Shown here: positions 8,889 through 17,588 of the stretch, one piece after another
Layout of the letters: each line of letters starts with the position of its first letter
How positions within the stretch are numbered: the stretch's first letter is position 1
Origin: Pedobacter quisquiliarum
GTDB taxonomy: Bacteria > Bacteroidota > Bacteroidia > Sphingobacteriales > Sphingobacteriaceae
Direction: 5' to 3'
Assembly (NCBI RefSeq): GCF_014642175.1
Contig: NZ_BMIL01000001.1
Span: 248,001-312,000, forward strand
Length of the DNA stretch: 64,000 nucleotides
Notes under the pieces: generated by a model
Told to the model about the DNA's origin: nothing
Database searches by the model: none
Seen by the model: the letters and a program-made list of their open reading frames with translations, nothing else
Translations under genes and position numbers: made by a program

Positions 8889-9778
8889 TGCTGACAATAA
8901 ACGTATCTGAATTAAGTCCGGCGCAATTGCAAAACTATATGCAGTATGCGATTGCGCCGCGACCGATCTGTTTCGCCTCAACTGTAGATGCCCAGGGGAA
9001 CGTCAACCTAAGTCCCTTCAGCTTCTTCAATATGTTCAGTACCAACCCACCGGTATGTGTTTTTTCTCCCGCCAGGCGCGTACGTGATAATACCACTAAA
9101 CATACCCTGGAGAATATACTGGAAGTTCCAGAATGCGTCATCAATATTGTAAACTATGATATGGTGCAGCAAATGAGTTTATCCAGCACGGAATATGGCC
9201 GGGGCATAAATGAGTTTGAGAAATCCGGATTTACCATGCAGGCTTCACAGCTGGTGAAACCGCCCCGGGTGCTTGAAGCGCCTGTGCAGATGGAATGTTT
9301 GGTTACCCAGGTAATCCCATTGGGGGACCAGGCCGGGGCAGGTAATTTAATTCTTGCTGAAGTGAAGTTGATTCACATCAAAGAGGAGGTACTCGATGAA
9401 ACTGGTAAAATTGATCAGCAAAAGATGGACCTCGTGGCCAGACTTGGCGGGGATTGGTATTGCAGGGTAACACCGGACAATCTTTTTAAGGTGGCCAAGC
9501 CACTTACCACGCTTGGTATTGGTGTAGATGCGCTGCCAGAAACTGTGCGTTATTCCATGGAGTTAACCGGAAACGACCTGGGGATGCTTGGCAACGTAGA
9601 GGCTTTGCCTGCAGCAGCTGAGATTGACGACATGCGAATGGATGGCGCTGTAAAGGAAGTTCTTGATGCAACTATCGGGGATTCGGGTACCCGAACCCGG
9701 GAGCTGCATGCGCTCGCCAAGGAACTTTTAAGGCAGGGCAGGATTGCTGATGCCTTAAAAGTTGTATTACTCGACTAA
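8888..9778 (+). CDS. Flavin reductase-like, FMN-binding split-barrel protein
   Basis: A 296-residue protein whose first ~190 residues look like the flavoredoxin/flavin reductase split barrel (AIAPRPICFASTVDAQGNVNLSPFSFFNMFSTNPP, then CVINIVNY). The C-terminal ~100 residues are an extension with no known motif. The start overlaps the fah stop by one base, so the protein is made together with the tyrosine-pathway hydrolase. It may supply reduced flavin or act as an oxidoreductase; its role in aromatic degradation is not established here. Confidence 0.8.
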   Translation: MLTINVSELSPAQLQNYMQYAIAPRPICFASTVDAQGNVNLSPFSFFNMFSTNPPVCVFSPARRVRDNTTKHTLENILEVPECVINIVNYDMVQQMSLSSTEYGRGINEFEKSGFTMQASQLVKPPRVLEAPVQMECLVTQVIPLGDQAGAGNLILAEVKLIHIKEEVLDETGKIDQQKMDLVARLGGDWYCRVTPDNLFKVAKPLTTLGIGVDALPETVRYSMELTGNDLGMLGNVEALPAAAEIDDMRMDGAVKEVLDATIGDSGTRTRELHALAKELLRQGRIADALKVVLLD

Positions 9779-9787
9779 AATATTGTG

Positions 9788-10489
9788 TTAAGGTGTTGTT
9801 ACCGCGACGGGCAACACCTTTCCATTGAAAAATTTGTGCCCTGTTCTTGCAAAATCAGCTACATATTTGCCCATCTCAAAAGCCATCACCGGAGATTCAT
9901 AACCCGGAAATGCAGCTTCAAGCATCTCCGTTTGCGCAGATCCTAAAGCCAGACAGTTAATCTTGATGCCGGTATCAGCCAACTCAAAAGCCAGGCACTC
10001 TGTAAGGGTATGTAAAGCTGATTTACTAGCAGAATACGCGGCAAGTCCAGGAAATTTCACGCTGCCCTGGTAGCCACCCATACTTCCGATGTTTACAATG
10101 TGACCACCGGCCGGCATCAGGGGTAGCACATTTTTAATCATATTAAAATGCCCCAGCACATTGCTTTGGTACATATCTGCAAGGTCGTTCGCTGTCGTTT
10201 CCAGAAAAGGTTTATTGATCAGTGCGCCTGCATTATTAATCAGGATGTCCACATGCCCCAGACGTTCCTTCAGAAAAGGCATCAGTGCGGCGTAATCGTC
10301 CATTACAATATCAAACTCCACAGGGTAAATGGTACAGTCGGGATTAATGCTGCGGCCAATTTCCAGCAGCTTACGCAGCTTTTCCGCTGATCGTGCAATA
10401 CACACGATTTTGTTTTCCGAATTCAGGGAAAGTTCAAGTGCTGCTTCAAAGCCAATTCCGCTGCTTGCACCAGTTAAAATTATATTCAT
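9788..10489 (-). CDS. Short-chain dehydrogenase/reductase, co-transcribed with phenylalanine hydroxylase
   Basis: A 233-residue classical SDR. It has the cofactor motif TGASSGIG at residue 6, NNAG near 87, a catalytic Ser in NIGSMGG, and YSASK with the Tyr/Lys pair near 148-152. It starts three bases after the phenylalanine hydroxylase stop on the same strand, so it is almost certainly the second gene of that operon. Phenylalanine hydroxylase consumes tetrahydrobiopterin, so a dihydropteridine or sepiapterin-type reductase role is an attractive inference, though not proven. No pterin-4a-carbinolamine dehydratase gene is seen nearby. Confidence 0.85.
   Translation of the reverse strand: MNIILTGASSGIGFEAALELSLNSENKIVCIARSAEKLRKLLEIGRSINPDCTIYPVEFDIVMDDYAALMPFLKERLGHVDILINNAGALINKPFLETTANDLADMYQSNVLGHFNMIKNVLPLMPAGGHIVNIGSMGGYQGSVKFPGLAAYSASKSALHTLTECLAFELADTGIKINCLALGSAQTEMLEAAFPGYESPVMAFEMGKYVADFARTGHKFFNGKVLPVAVTTP
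9790..9820 (-). terminator. Weak hairpin at the end of the phenylalanine hydroxylase-SDR operon
   Basis: Nine-bp arms (AAGGTGTTG / CAACACCTT) with a 13-nt loop overlap the last codons of the SDR gene. The gap between the convergent genes is only 9 bases. It may serve as a weak terminator; no long U-run follows. Confidence 0.3.
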
Positions 10490-10492
10490 TCT

Positions 10493-12274
10493 TTATTCTT
10501 GTATAATCAGTTGCGTAACCGGATTTGCAATAACATGCAAGCCGTCTACAATTAGTTTTCTATGTTCAGGTTCATTTTCAGCCTTTTCAACCAGCCATGC
10601 CCTTACCAATGCTTCCAGTTCAGGGTTGGTTTGCTTGTGATCCAGGATCTCCAAAATCTCCAGGCCACACAACCAGTCGTCGGAATACGCAGTTTTTAAG
10701 TTGTTGAAGATTGCTTCAAGACCCTCATGCCCTTTATCCGTCTCGCGTATGGTTCTAACATCCTGATACAGCTGGTGTAGTTGCTGCATCGGCGCATCAT
10801 ACTGAATCTGGTGCGTCTGCTTTTGGCTAACATAGGTAATCTCTTCATAGGCATCTTTGTCAGCCGCACCATTAAACACGGAAACAATACGATCACCTAT
10901 AGCCATATCATACATGCCCCATTCAGGTTGAAAAAGGACTGTTCGCGTTACTTCAGTTAACGTGCAATCTTTGAAGCTGATTAACAACAGTTTATCGCCT
11001 TTTTTGATGATGTTGGAAACCTCCGCACGCAGCTGAATACCACTGTCAAATTCAAGTGTACATTGCTGACCCACCACGATGCCAGCCGCAATCAGCTCTT
11101 CAGTGCTGTAATCTTCTAAGGACTTAGCAGCACCTTTTAACCTGCCAACAGGAGAGGAGAAACCATCTTTATGGTAGTGCTTACCATGCCCCTCGAGTTG
11201 TTTGTTTTCAAAGGCTAATGCAGAGGGGCCTGTGGTTTTGATAAAAGTTAAAGCCGCACTTTCATCGGTCTTCATTTCTGTAAATGTACCCGTTACCTGT
11301 AGCCCGGAGCTGTAAACCGCAGTCGCGGGGTTCTTACAGTCAATCGCCTTTTGTACACTCTCCGCACCACCACGACGGAAAGCCATGGTGTCTGCATATT
11401 GTTCCAGGACGTCAATCAGATTTTGGAAGCTCTCGGTAACAAACAGCTGCGGCTGCGTTTTCGTAATGTCGTACTGGTAGTTCACGGTATCTATGCTGTA
11501 CCATATCTTTTTAACCTCATCAGACATACAACTGGCACTTTCGCCAATGGACGATAACAGGCCGGCACCATAGATCTTTGGATCTTCCAGCGTTCCAATC
11601 AGCCCATATTCTACGGTCCACCAGTGCAACCTGCCAAGCAGGGCCATCTCTGATGGTGCACCCATGTTTTCCGCAACCGTATTCAAATGTTGCTCTGCAG
11701 CAAGTATTTCTGCTTCATCAACGTTCAGCGCCTCTTTTAAGATGGAGAGGTGGCGAATGGCTTCATACAGTTCAAAGTCCTTAGCAGAAAACATTGCCTT
11801 CGCGCCAATGGAACCAAAATAGCTGAGGTAGCTGTTGTAGGCCGCATCTGCGATGATGGGTGCATGGCCTGCCGACTCATGAATAATATCAGGAGCAGGT
11901 GTATATTCAATGTGATTTAGTTGTCTGATGTCGGCTGCAATAACCAGCACCCGGTATGCCTGATATTCCATAAATGCTGCTGGCGGAATAAACCCGTCAA
12001 CATTTACCGCACCCCAGCCCAATTTGGCGAGGTTGTCATTCATGGTTTGCATGTCCGGAATAAACTCGATACTCAGACCAGCACGTTGAAGACCTTTTAT
12101 ATATGGATAATAAGCAACATCTTTTAAGTAACTGTAGTTCTTACGCATTACGTAGCGCCATACCGCCTGATCTATCGGGGTATATTTCTCGTAATGCTGC
12201 TCTACAATAAACTGTCTTAAATGCCTTGGTAAGTTCCTTACCTGCGGATTGTTGAAGTCATTAAAATCGCTCAT
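10493..12274 (-). CDS. phhA: Phenylalanine 4-monooxygenase with long C-terminal extension
   Basis: A 593-residue pterin-dependent aromatic amino acid hydroxylase. The iron site is complete: His132 and His137 in IIHESAGHAPIIAD and Glu222 in HWWTVEYGL, matching the 2-His-1-Glu triad of human PAH (HELLGH / FTVEFG). It hydroxylates phenylalanine to tyrosine, feeding the adjacent tyrosine pathway. The catalytic domain ends near residue 300; about 290 further residues form an extension of unknown function, roughly doubling the normal bacterial PhhA length. The ATG at 12274 is chosen over an adjacent GTG at 12277. An SDR gene follows after three bases. Confidence 0.9.
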   Translation of the reverse strand: MSDFNDFNNPQVRNLPRHLRQFIVEQHYEKYTPIDQAVWRYVMRKNYSYLKDVAYYPYIKGLQRAGLSIEFIPDMQTMNDNLAKLGWGAVNVDGFIPPAAFMEYQAYRVLVIAADIRQLNHIEYTPAPDIIHESAGHAPIIADAAYNSYLSYFGSIGAKAMFSAKDFELYEAIRHLSILKEALNVDEAEILAAEQHLNTVAENMGAPSEMALLGRLHWWTVEYGLIGTLEDPKIYGAGLLSSIGESASCMSDEVKKIWYSIDTVNYQYDITKTQPQLFVTESFQNLIDVLEQYADTMAFRRGGAESVQKAIDCKNPATAVYSSGLQVTGTFTEMKTDESAALTFIKTTGPSALAFENKQLEGHGKHYHKDGFSSPVGRLKGAAKSLEDYSTEELIAAGIVVGQQCTLEFDSGIQLRAEVSNIIKKGDKLLLISFKDCTLTEVTRTVLFQPEWGMYDMAIGDRIVSVFNGAADKDAYEEITYVSQKQTHQIQYDAPMQQLHQLYQDVRTIRETDKGHEGLEAIFNNLKTAYSDDWLCGLEILEILDHKQTNPELEALVRAWLVEKAENEPEHRKLIVDGLHVIANPVTQLIIQE

Positions 12275-12359
12275 CACTGTACATTAAATTGGTGTTAAGC
12301 CCAATATAGTCGCTTAATCAAAGGAACACAAGGAAAAAAATCAAATGTCTGTACCGGTT

Positions 12360-12848
12360 TTATTTCTTTACGCGGAACGAAAAATGTTTTTGAGAGAAGT
12401 AACTGAAAACCGCCAGAATTATGGAGGTCAAAAACTTGGCAATGGTGGGATAGAACGCAAATGCTTCAACCATAACCTTGATAAATGCATAATTCAGCAT
12501 GATGTTCGTCACCACAACCGAGCCATAGCGAAATAGCTGAACCCTGCCTTTTAAGTTCGACTGCGTAAATACCAAATACTTGTTAAGTAGAAAGCCGATT
12601 AAAAAGGTAATGATGGATTCAATCGCCAGTGCAGCAATTGGGGCGGTAACTAGCAGGCTGCCTAAGCGAATGTCTTGCTGCTTAAGTACAAAGTTATAGG
12701 CAACGTAATAAATGACAATCCCTGCGGCAAAGGTGGTTCCACCTGTAGCCAGATACCTGAATGTATGCTGTGAAATCCATCGGGAAAATGGGGGATAAAA
12801 GAAGTCTATCAGGCTCAGGATCGCTTTACGCATAATTTGTTTCTGCAC
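12360..12848 (-). CDS. GtrA-family membrane protein
   Basis: A 162-residue protein with four hydrophobic helices and the GtrA hallmarks FRYLATGGTTFAAG at the start of helix 1, followed by FLIGFLLNKYLVF in helix 2/3. GtrA-like proteins are thought to help flip or transfer lipid-linked sugars across the inner membrane. There is no glycosyltransferase partner adjacent. It lies downstream of a CAP-domain gene on the same strand with a 43-bp gap. Confidence 0.88.
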   Translation of the reverse strand: MQKQIMRKAILSLIDFFYPPFSRWISQHTFRYLATGGTTFAAGIVIYYVAYNFVLKQQDIRLGSLLVTAPIAALAIESIITFLIGFLLNKYLVFTQSNLKGRVQLFRYGSVVVTNIMLNYAFIKVMVEAFAFYPTIAKFLTSIILAVFSYFSQKHFSFRVKK

Positions 12849-12891
12849 GAAAGTAGCTAATGGCTACCAATTTCAAAACTCCACGACAGAT

Positions 12892-13638
12892 TTATTGTGG
12901 AATCTTCAGGTTTGGGATGGCAACAAAGTCGATGGTAGCAGAGTACTTGTAATGCGGGTGTGGCTGAATACTCACACCTACAATGTTGATCCCTAGTGTC
13001 TTATTCAGGATGTTCTTACGGTGACCAAGATCAGCGACCCCTTTGTCCAATAACAATAAACTTACATTTGCCAGTCCGGAAGAAAAGCCGAAAGCCAGAT
13101 TTTCTGCCATGCCACGGTTAGGATAGTACTTCTGAATCCGGTCTACCATTGTTCTGCCGTCAGAAGAGTTGTGACCCGCAAGGTTCCGCTTGTTCATGTC
13201 TTTCCCATGTTGCTGCGCTACGTACGTCAACGTTTCGTCGGGGTACAATAAGCCAAGGTCCTTAACATCCCGCAAGTCCTGCTCGAGTCCGCGGTAATAA
13301 GGGTCGTTGCGACTTACACGAACTTCGCGGTAGTTGCTGTATTGCTTCATGCGAAGATTGTGTTCATCAATATATTGTTGAAAATAGGTGTCGAAAAAGC
13401 GCTTACCATCCATTCTGGCAAGGTTCATATAGAAGATGATCTTCTTTTCTTCTGCATTTAGATACTTTACGTTCTTTGCGGTGTTTGCACGCTCAAGTTC
13501 TGCGGGCGTCCATTTACTGGCGGCTTGTTTTTCAAGGTCTTTGTCCTCAAGTATATAGGTTGTGACCGAATCTTTGTGGATAGCAGCCCCGGCGGAAATG
13601 GATATGGAAAGTAAAAGCGCGAAAAGAATAGATTTCAT
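12892..13638 (-). CDS. Secreted CAP (SCP/PR-1) domain protein
   Basis: A 248-residue protein. The start at 13638 is chosen because it begins a clean signal peptide (MKSILFALLLSISISAGAAI); an upstream in-frame start would add 19 non-hydrophobic residues. The CAP domain (about 95-240) includes YVAQQHGKDMNKRNLAGHNSS and GMAENLAFG, with a later LGHRKNIL. The His and Glu residues of the CAP cavity are present. Bacterial CAP proteins are exported and mostly uncharacterised. Confidence 0.85.
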   Translation of the reverse strand: MKSILFALLLSISISAGAAIHKDSVTTYILEDKDLEKQAASKWTPAELERANTAKNVKYLNAEEKKIIFYMNLARMDGKRFFDTYFQQYIDEHNLRMKQYSNYREVRVSRNDPYYRGLEQDLRDVKDLGLLYPDETLTYVAQQHGKDMNKRNLAGHNSSDGRTMVDRIQKYYPNRGMAENLAFGFSSGLANVSLLLLDKGVADLGHRKNILNKTLGINIVGVSIQPHPHYKYSATIDFVAIPNLKIPQ

Positions 13639-13721
13639 GTTCCCTAAACGTAAATCAGCAGCGTTTAATACACTGCCTGTACATTTAAGACGCAAACAAA
13701 GCCATAAAGTTTATAATTGCT

Positions 13722-14360
13722 TTAAAGAAGTTGGTCGAGAATTGCCTTGAGTTCCTTTACTTCAGCTTCTAATCTGGCGACCCGTTCTTCCAGTTCGGTG
13801 TTCAGGGCCCCATCGAAATCGTTAGATGCTTCCATTGGTTCCTCGGCTGTTGAGCCGCCAAAAACCTGCATATACCTGGCTTCCTTTTGCCCGGGTCTTT
13901 TCTGAAGTTGTTTTACAAAGGCAGGCTCCGAACTTGCCAGGCGCTGAAGATTTTCCTGAACGGCTTCAATGGTTTCAAATTCATATAGCCGGCCGGCGCT
14001 GGTATTGATTTCACCTGGTGTAAGTGGCCCACGCAGCAAAAGCAGGCATAATATAGACAAGTCAGCAGGAAGCAGGGGATAATAAATGGCAAGATTATGT
14101 TTCCATTTCACCGCTCTGCTGCCAGCTGCGGTAACGGTGCTTGCAAGTCCTTTAATCTTCAACGCATTCAGCGTAAGGGTAACCGTTTCCTCGCTATAGT
14201 TTACAACGGGATTTCTGGACGTTTTCTGATTGCAGGCTGCGGTGAGGGAATTAATGGTCATCGGATAATAATCCGGTGTCGTCCTGCTCTTTTCCAGCAG
14301 GGCACCCAGCACACGCTGCTCTTCAGCATTGAGCAGCACTATCGGTCTGGTTTCTTCCAT
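13722..14360 (-). CDS. YceH family protein (DUF480)
   Basis: A 212-residue protein of the YceH/DUF480 family, seen from LNAEEQRVLGALLEKSRTTPDYYPMTINSLTAACNQKTSRNPV. The fold is two winged-helix-like domains, followed here by a C-terminal coiled coil (about 180-212, LEERVARLEAEVKELKAIL). Function is unknown; a regulatory or DNA-contacting role is possible. It starts 14 bases after the stop of the 32-residue membrane protein and may belong to the same transcript. Confidence 0.87.
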   Translation of the reverse strand: MEETRPIVLLNAEEQRVLGALLEKSRTTPDYYPMTINSLTAACNQKTSRNPVVNYSEETVTLTLNALKIKGLASTVTAAGSRAVKWKHNLAIYYPLLPADLSILCLLLLRGPLTPGEINTSAGRLYEFETIEAVQENLQRLASSEPAFVKQLQKRPGQKEARYMQVFGGSTAEEPMEASNDFDGALNTELEERVARLEAEVKELKAILDQLL

Positions 14361-14374
14361 TAATACCTTGGTAA

Positions 14375-14473
14375 CTAGCGTACTCTATTCTTTACGAATG
14401 TTAAATATAACGCAGTGATAAAAATGATGATACTGCAAATTCCAAAAAGTAAGGCTAAATCTGTGTTGCTCAT
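14375..14473 (-). CDS. 32-residue single-pass membrane protein, translationally coupled to the methyltransferase
   Basis: This small gene runs from the ATG at 14473 to the TAG at 14375. The product has a polar start (MSNTD), one hydrophobic helix (LALLFGICSIIIFITALYL) and a basic end (KNRVR), the layout of an N-out/C-in single-pass peptide. Its ATG overlaps the TGA of the methyltransferase as ATGA, the same arrangement that joins the methyltransferase to the UbiA-like gene. The coupling and the well-formed helix make a chance ORF unlikely. It may be a small subunit or stabiliser of the UbiA-like/methyltransferase pair. No family recognised. Confidence 0.62.
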   Translation of the reverse strand: MSNTDLALLFGICSIIIFITALYLTFVKNRVR

Positions 14474-15138
14474 GATTCTAAATTTTCGATGAAGGTAGGG
14501 ATTTTCATGGATTTTTGAAAAATTATCGATTCAATGAAGCCCTTGTAATACCTTTTTTGTTCAATAATGTGCAATCCGCCACGAGCAAATCGTCCTTCCA
14601 TCCCTGGCAAATCTTTCGCTTCTACCGCTGCAATCCTCCTGAAAAAGGCATACATCAACCCCAATAAGGCAGTCTTCCACCAGCTGTTACCACCAGCATC
14701 TACTTTAAAGTCCGTATAAAACCAAAGGCCACCAGCTTTTAGTTGTTTATTAAGCGCCTTGAATACGGATGAAGCATCGCTATCCTTGAAATTATCGAAA
14801 AGAAATGCAGTATGTATAACATCAAATTGCTGCTTGCTGCTGTACTCCGTTATGCTACTGTGCACAAAGTGCACCTGGTTAGCGCCAACATTTCGTTGTT
14901 GTGCCAGCTTCAGCATCTGTTCTGAAAGTTCTACATAGGTAATCTGCAATCCACTGGGTTGTGCTTTTGCAAGCTCTTCCAGTATCCAACCCGTACCACC
15001 ACCTACAATCAATATTGAGGATGCTGCTTTAAGGTACTTCAGCTGTTCAATCTGGGCATTTACCTGTGCACTTTGAAAGATCAGCCGACTTAAAAAGTCG
15101 TACGCACCAGCAATCCGGTCATAGTTGTTCCTGCTCAT
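14470..15138 (-). CDS. Class I SAM-dependent methyltransferase
   Basis: A 222-residue Rossmann-fold methyltransferase. SAM motif I reads ILIVGGGTGWILEELA (about 42-57), the acidic motif II is TYVELSEQML, and motif IV is FDVIHTAFLFDN. The C-terminal part is hydrophobic and basic (ALLGLMYAFFRRI), suggesting a membrane-associated substrate such as a lipid, quinone or pigment. It overlaps the UbiA-like gene upstream by ATGA and the 32-residue gene downstream by ATGA, so all three should be made in step. Confidence 0.87.
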   Translation of the reverse strand: MSRNNYDRIAGAYDFLSRLIFQSAQVNAQIEQLKYLKAASSILIVGGGTGWILEELAKAQPSGLQITYVELSEQMLKLAQQRNVGANQVHFVHSSITEYSSKQQFDVIHTAFLFDNFKDSDASSVFKALNKQLKAGGLWFYTDFKVDAGGNSWWKTALLGLMYAFFRRIAAVEAKDLPGMEGRFARGGLHIIEQKRYYKGFIESIIFQKSMKIPTFIENLES

Positions 15139-16040
15139 AGTAAGGCTCCGGCGATGCCACAGGTGGCTTTAAACAAGATTAGCCCATCAATAACCACGAG
15201 GTAGTATAATATGGGTTTCTTAAGGTTCAATGAGAAGGCAACGAGTAGGGTAAGTGCAAATGGTATAAAATTCAGCGTAACCTGCTTCACTGGAAGGTGT
15301 TCATAACTGGTAAAAGCCAGTAAGCTAAACATGCCGATGATCAGTAAGGGTAGGAGTATAAAGAAAATGGTCTTGTGAATCCCAAATTGAACCACGAAGG
15401 TCTTCAGTTCCTTATTCGCATCTATTTCATAGTCCTTGATATCGAACATAATGGCGTTTACCGTACAGAACATCCAGTTCTTCACAAACAACCAAAGCCA
15501 GAATTCACTTAGCGGGAATTCCATACCGGTTTCAATCTTCAGTACCACCAGCGGAATAACATTCGCGGTGCAAGCCCAGATAAACCCGATGATAAAAGGT
15601 TTCAGCCAGCCCGTATTCCGCAGATTAAGGTTGAAAAAATATGCTGGAAGCAATCCATAGTAAAGAATGGCAACCACTAGGATAAACGTCACGCCTGCCC
15701 AGTAAAACCAGGGCAAATGCAAGATGGAGCTGAAATGCTTTATAAAAAGAAAAAGAAAAGTACAGACCGCTGTTGCTGACAGTATTCGCTGGCTCCAGCG
15801 CAGAAGTTGCTGATGTTTGATGAACCAGGCGACCCTGGGGTTGGATGAACGGCTGTATCGTGTTGCACCCATATACGCGTGGGTATAATAGACCACAGGT
15901 GCACAAAAAATAAGGATGTAGTATGTAAAGGTGTTAAATGGAACACGCAGCTGCAAGGTAGCCTCAAGAGTTAAGGCGATCGCAAGCAGTCCAATGAAGT
16001 AATTGCCGAAGAAAATAAACCTGATCAGCTTAGCAATCAT
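15135..16040 (-). CDS. UbiA-superfamily-like polytopic membrane protein
   Basis: A 301-residue protein with about eight or nine transmembrane helices. The loop MFDIKDYEIDANKELKT matches the second Asp-rich motif of UbiA prenyltransferases (DxxxD). The equivalent of the first motif (NDxxDxxxD) reads YYTHAYMGATRY and lacks the aspartates, as in some Bacteroidota UbiA-like families. The ATG at 16040 is chosen because an upstream TTG at 16064 lies inside the glyS terminator. It heads an ATGA-coupled operon with a methyltransferase, which suggests quinone-, pigment- or lipid-like chemistry; the substrate is unknown. Confidence 0.7.
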   Translation of the reverse strand: MIAKLIRFIFFGNYFIGLLAIALTLEATLQLRVPFNTFTYYILIFCAPVVYYTHAYMGATRYSRSSNPRVAWFIKHQQLLRWSQRILSATAVCTFLFLFIKHFSSILHLPWFYWAGVTFILVVAILYYGLLPAYFFNLNLRNTGWLKPFIIGFIWACTANVIPLVVLKIETGMEFPLSEFWLWLFVKNWMFCTVNAIMFDIKDYEIDANKELKTFVVQFGIHKTIFFILLPLLIIGMFSLLAFTSYEHLPVKQVTLNFIPFALTLLVAFSLNLKKPILYYLVVIDGLILFKATCGIAGALL

Positions 16041-16062
16041 CTGAAGATTTAAAGCGTATAAC

Positions 16063-16094
16063 AAAAAAGCCCTGGCGGGGTTTGCCAGGGCTTT
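16063..16094 (-). terminator. Intrinsic terminator of glyS
   Basis: On the minus strand the sequence reads AAAGCCCTGGC, a 7-nt loop, then GCCAGGGCTTTTTT, directly after the glyS stop. The UbiA-like operon begins about 25 bases further on. Confidence 0.88.
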
Positions 16095-16099
16095 GCTAA

Positions 16100-17581
16100 T
16101 TATCTTAAAAGATTCTTCCAGCTTACTTTATTGGAAATGATTTCCTGAAGATCTTTGATTTCTATACGTTGTTGCTCCATCGTATCACGATGACGGATGG
16201 TAACCGTATTATCTTCCAGTGTCTGGTGATCTACGGTTAAGCAGAATGGCGTACCGATTGCATCTTGTCTGCGGTAACGTTTTCCGATTGCATCTTTCTC
16301 TTCATAAATGCAGTTGAAATCGAACTTCAGGCTGTTCATGATTTCCCGTGCTTTATCCGGTAAACCATCTTTTTTAGTCAACGGGAAAATGGCCACTTTC
16401 ACGGGTGCCAAGCATGGATGCAGGCGTAATAAAGTACGGCTATCTTTTTTATCACCTTCACTCAGATCCTGTTCTTCCAAGGCATTAATCAAGGTTAGCA
16501 AGAACATACGGTCAAGACCAATAGAGGTCTCAATAACGTATGGTACATAGTTACCATAAGGTTTGCCTTCTTCGTTCAGATCGTTGTCGAAGTACTGCAT
16601 TTTCTTGCCCGAGAACTCCTGGTGCTGGGTCAAATCAAAGTCTGTGCGGCTGTGGATACCTTCCACTTCTTTGAAACCAAAAGGGAATTCAAATTCAATA
16701 TCAGTTGCGGCATTTGCGTAGTGTGCAAGCTTCGCATGATCGTGGTAGCGGTATTGTGCCTCATCCGAGCCCAAGGCAAGGTGCCACTTCAGACGTGCAT
16801 CTTTCCAGTATTCAAACCATTTTTTATCCTCACCCGGGCGAACAAAGAATTGCATCTCCATCTGTTCAAACTCACGCATACGCATGATGAACTGGCGAGC
16901 TATTACTTCGTTCCTGAATGCTTTACCGATCTGTGCAATTCCAAATGGAATCTTCATGCGGCCGGTCTTTTGAACGTTAAGGAAGTTCACGAAGATCCCT
17001 TGTGCCGTCTCCGGACGTAGGTAAACTTCGTCCGAACCTTCCGCCATAGCGCCGAATTGCGTGCTGAACATCAGGTTAAACTGACGCACTTCCGTCCAGT
17101 TTCTGGTGCCACTTACCGGACATGCAATTTCATGTTCTTCAATTAACACCTTCAACTGCTCCAGATTATCTGATGCCAAAGCGGCATCCATGTCCGCCTG
17201 CAGTTTTGCTGCCTTATCTGTTTTGCCGTCTTTCTCATATCTGGTGATCTTATCTTCCAGCAACTGATCTGCACGGTATCTCTTTTTAGAGTCTTTATTG
17301 TCGATCATGGGATCATTGAAACCATCCACATGGCCGCTCGCTTTCCATACCTTTGGATGCATAAAGATTGCCGAGTCAATACCCACAATATTTTCATGCA
17401 TCTGCACCATGGCTTTCCACCAATACGTTTTAATGTTGTTCTTTAATTCAGCACCCAGTTGTCCGTAATCATATACGGCACTAAGCCCATCATAAATCTC
17501 GCTGCTTTGAAATACAAAACCGTACTCCTTGGCATGTGATATTACATTCTTAAATTGTTCGTCGTGATTAGTTTTAGCCAT
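16100..17581 (-). CDS. glyS: Glycyl-tRNA synthetase (alpha2 type)
   Basis: A 493-residue class II synthetase of the single-chain dimeric type. Motif 1 is around IDSAIFMHPKVWKASGHVDGF, motif 2 is FRNEVIARQFIMRMREFEQMEMQFF, and motif 3 is YVIETSIGLDRM with its invariant Arg, followed by the C-terminal anticodon-binding domain (LAPVKVAIFPL). It charges tRNA-Gly in the cytoplasm. A TATATTTG -7 element lies only 7 bases before the ATG, and a terminator follows the stop. Gene symbol usage varies (glyS or glyQS). Confidence 0.96.
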   Translation of the reverse strand: MAKTNHDEQFKNVISHAKEYGFVFQSSEIYDGLSAVYDYGQLGAELKNNIKTYWWKAMVQMHENIVGIDSAIFMHPKVWKASGHVDGFNDPMIDNKDSKKRYRADQLLEDKITRYEKDGKTDKAAKLQADMDAALASDNLEQLKVLIEEHEIACPVSGTRNWTEVRQFNLMFSTQFGAMAEGSDEVYLRPETAQGIFVNFLNVQKTGRMKIPFGIAQIGKAFRNEVIARQFIMRMREFEQMEMQFFVRPGEDKKWFEYWKDARLKWHLALGSDEAQYRYHDHAKLAHYANAATDIEFEFPFGFKEVEGIHSRTDFDLTQHQEFSGKKMQYFDNDLNEEGKPYGNYVPYVIETSIGLDRMFLLTLINALEEQDLSEGDKKDSRTLLRLHPCLAPVKVAIFPLTKKDGLPDKAREIMNSLKFDFNCIYEEKDAIGKRYRRQDAIGTPFCLTVDHQTLEDNTVTIRHRDTMEQQRIEIKDLQEIISNKVSWKNLLR

Positions 17582-17588
17582 AATATTG

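Noticed and set aside
16041..16064. Earlier TTG start for the UbiA-like gene
   Set aside because: It lies within the U-tract side of the glyS terminator; the ATG at 16040 is better.
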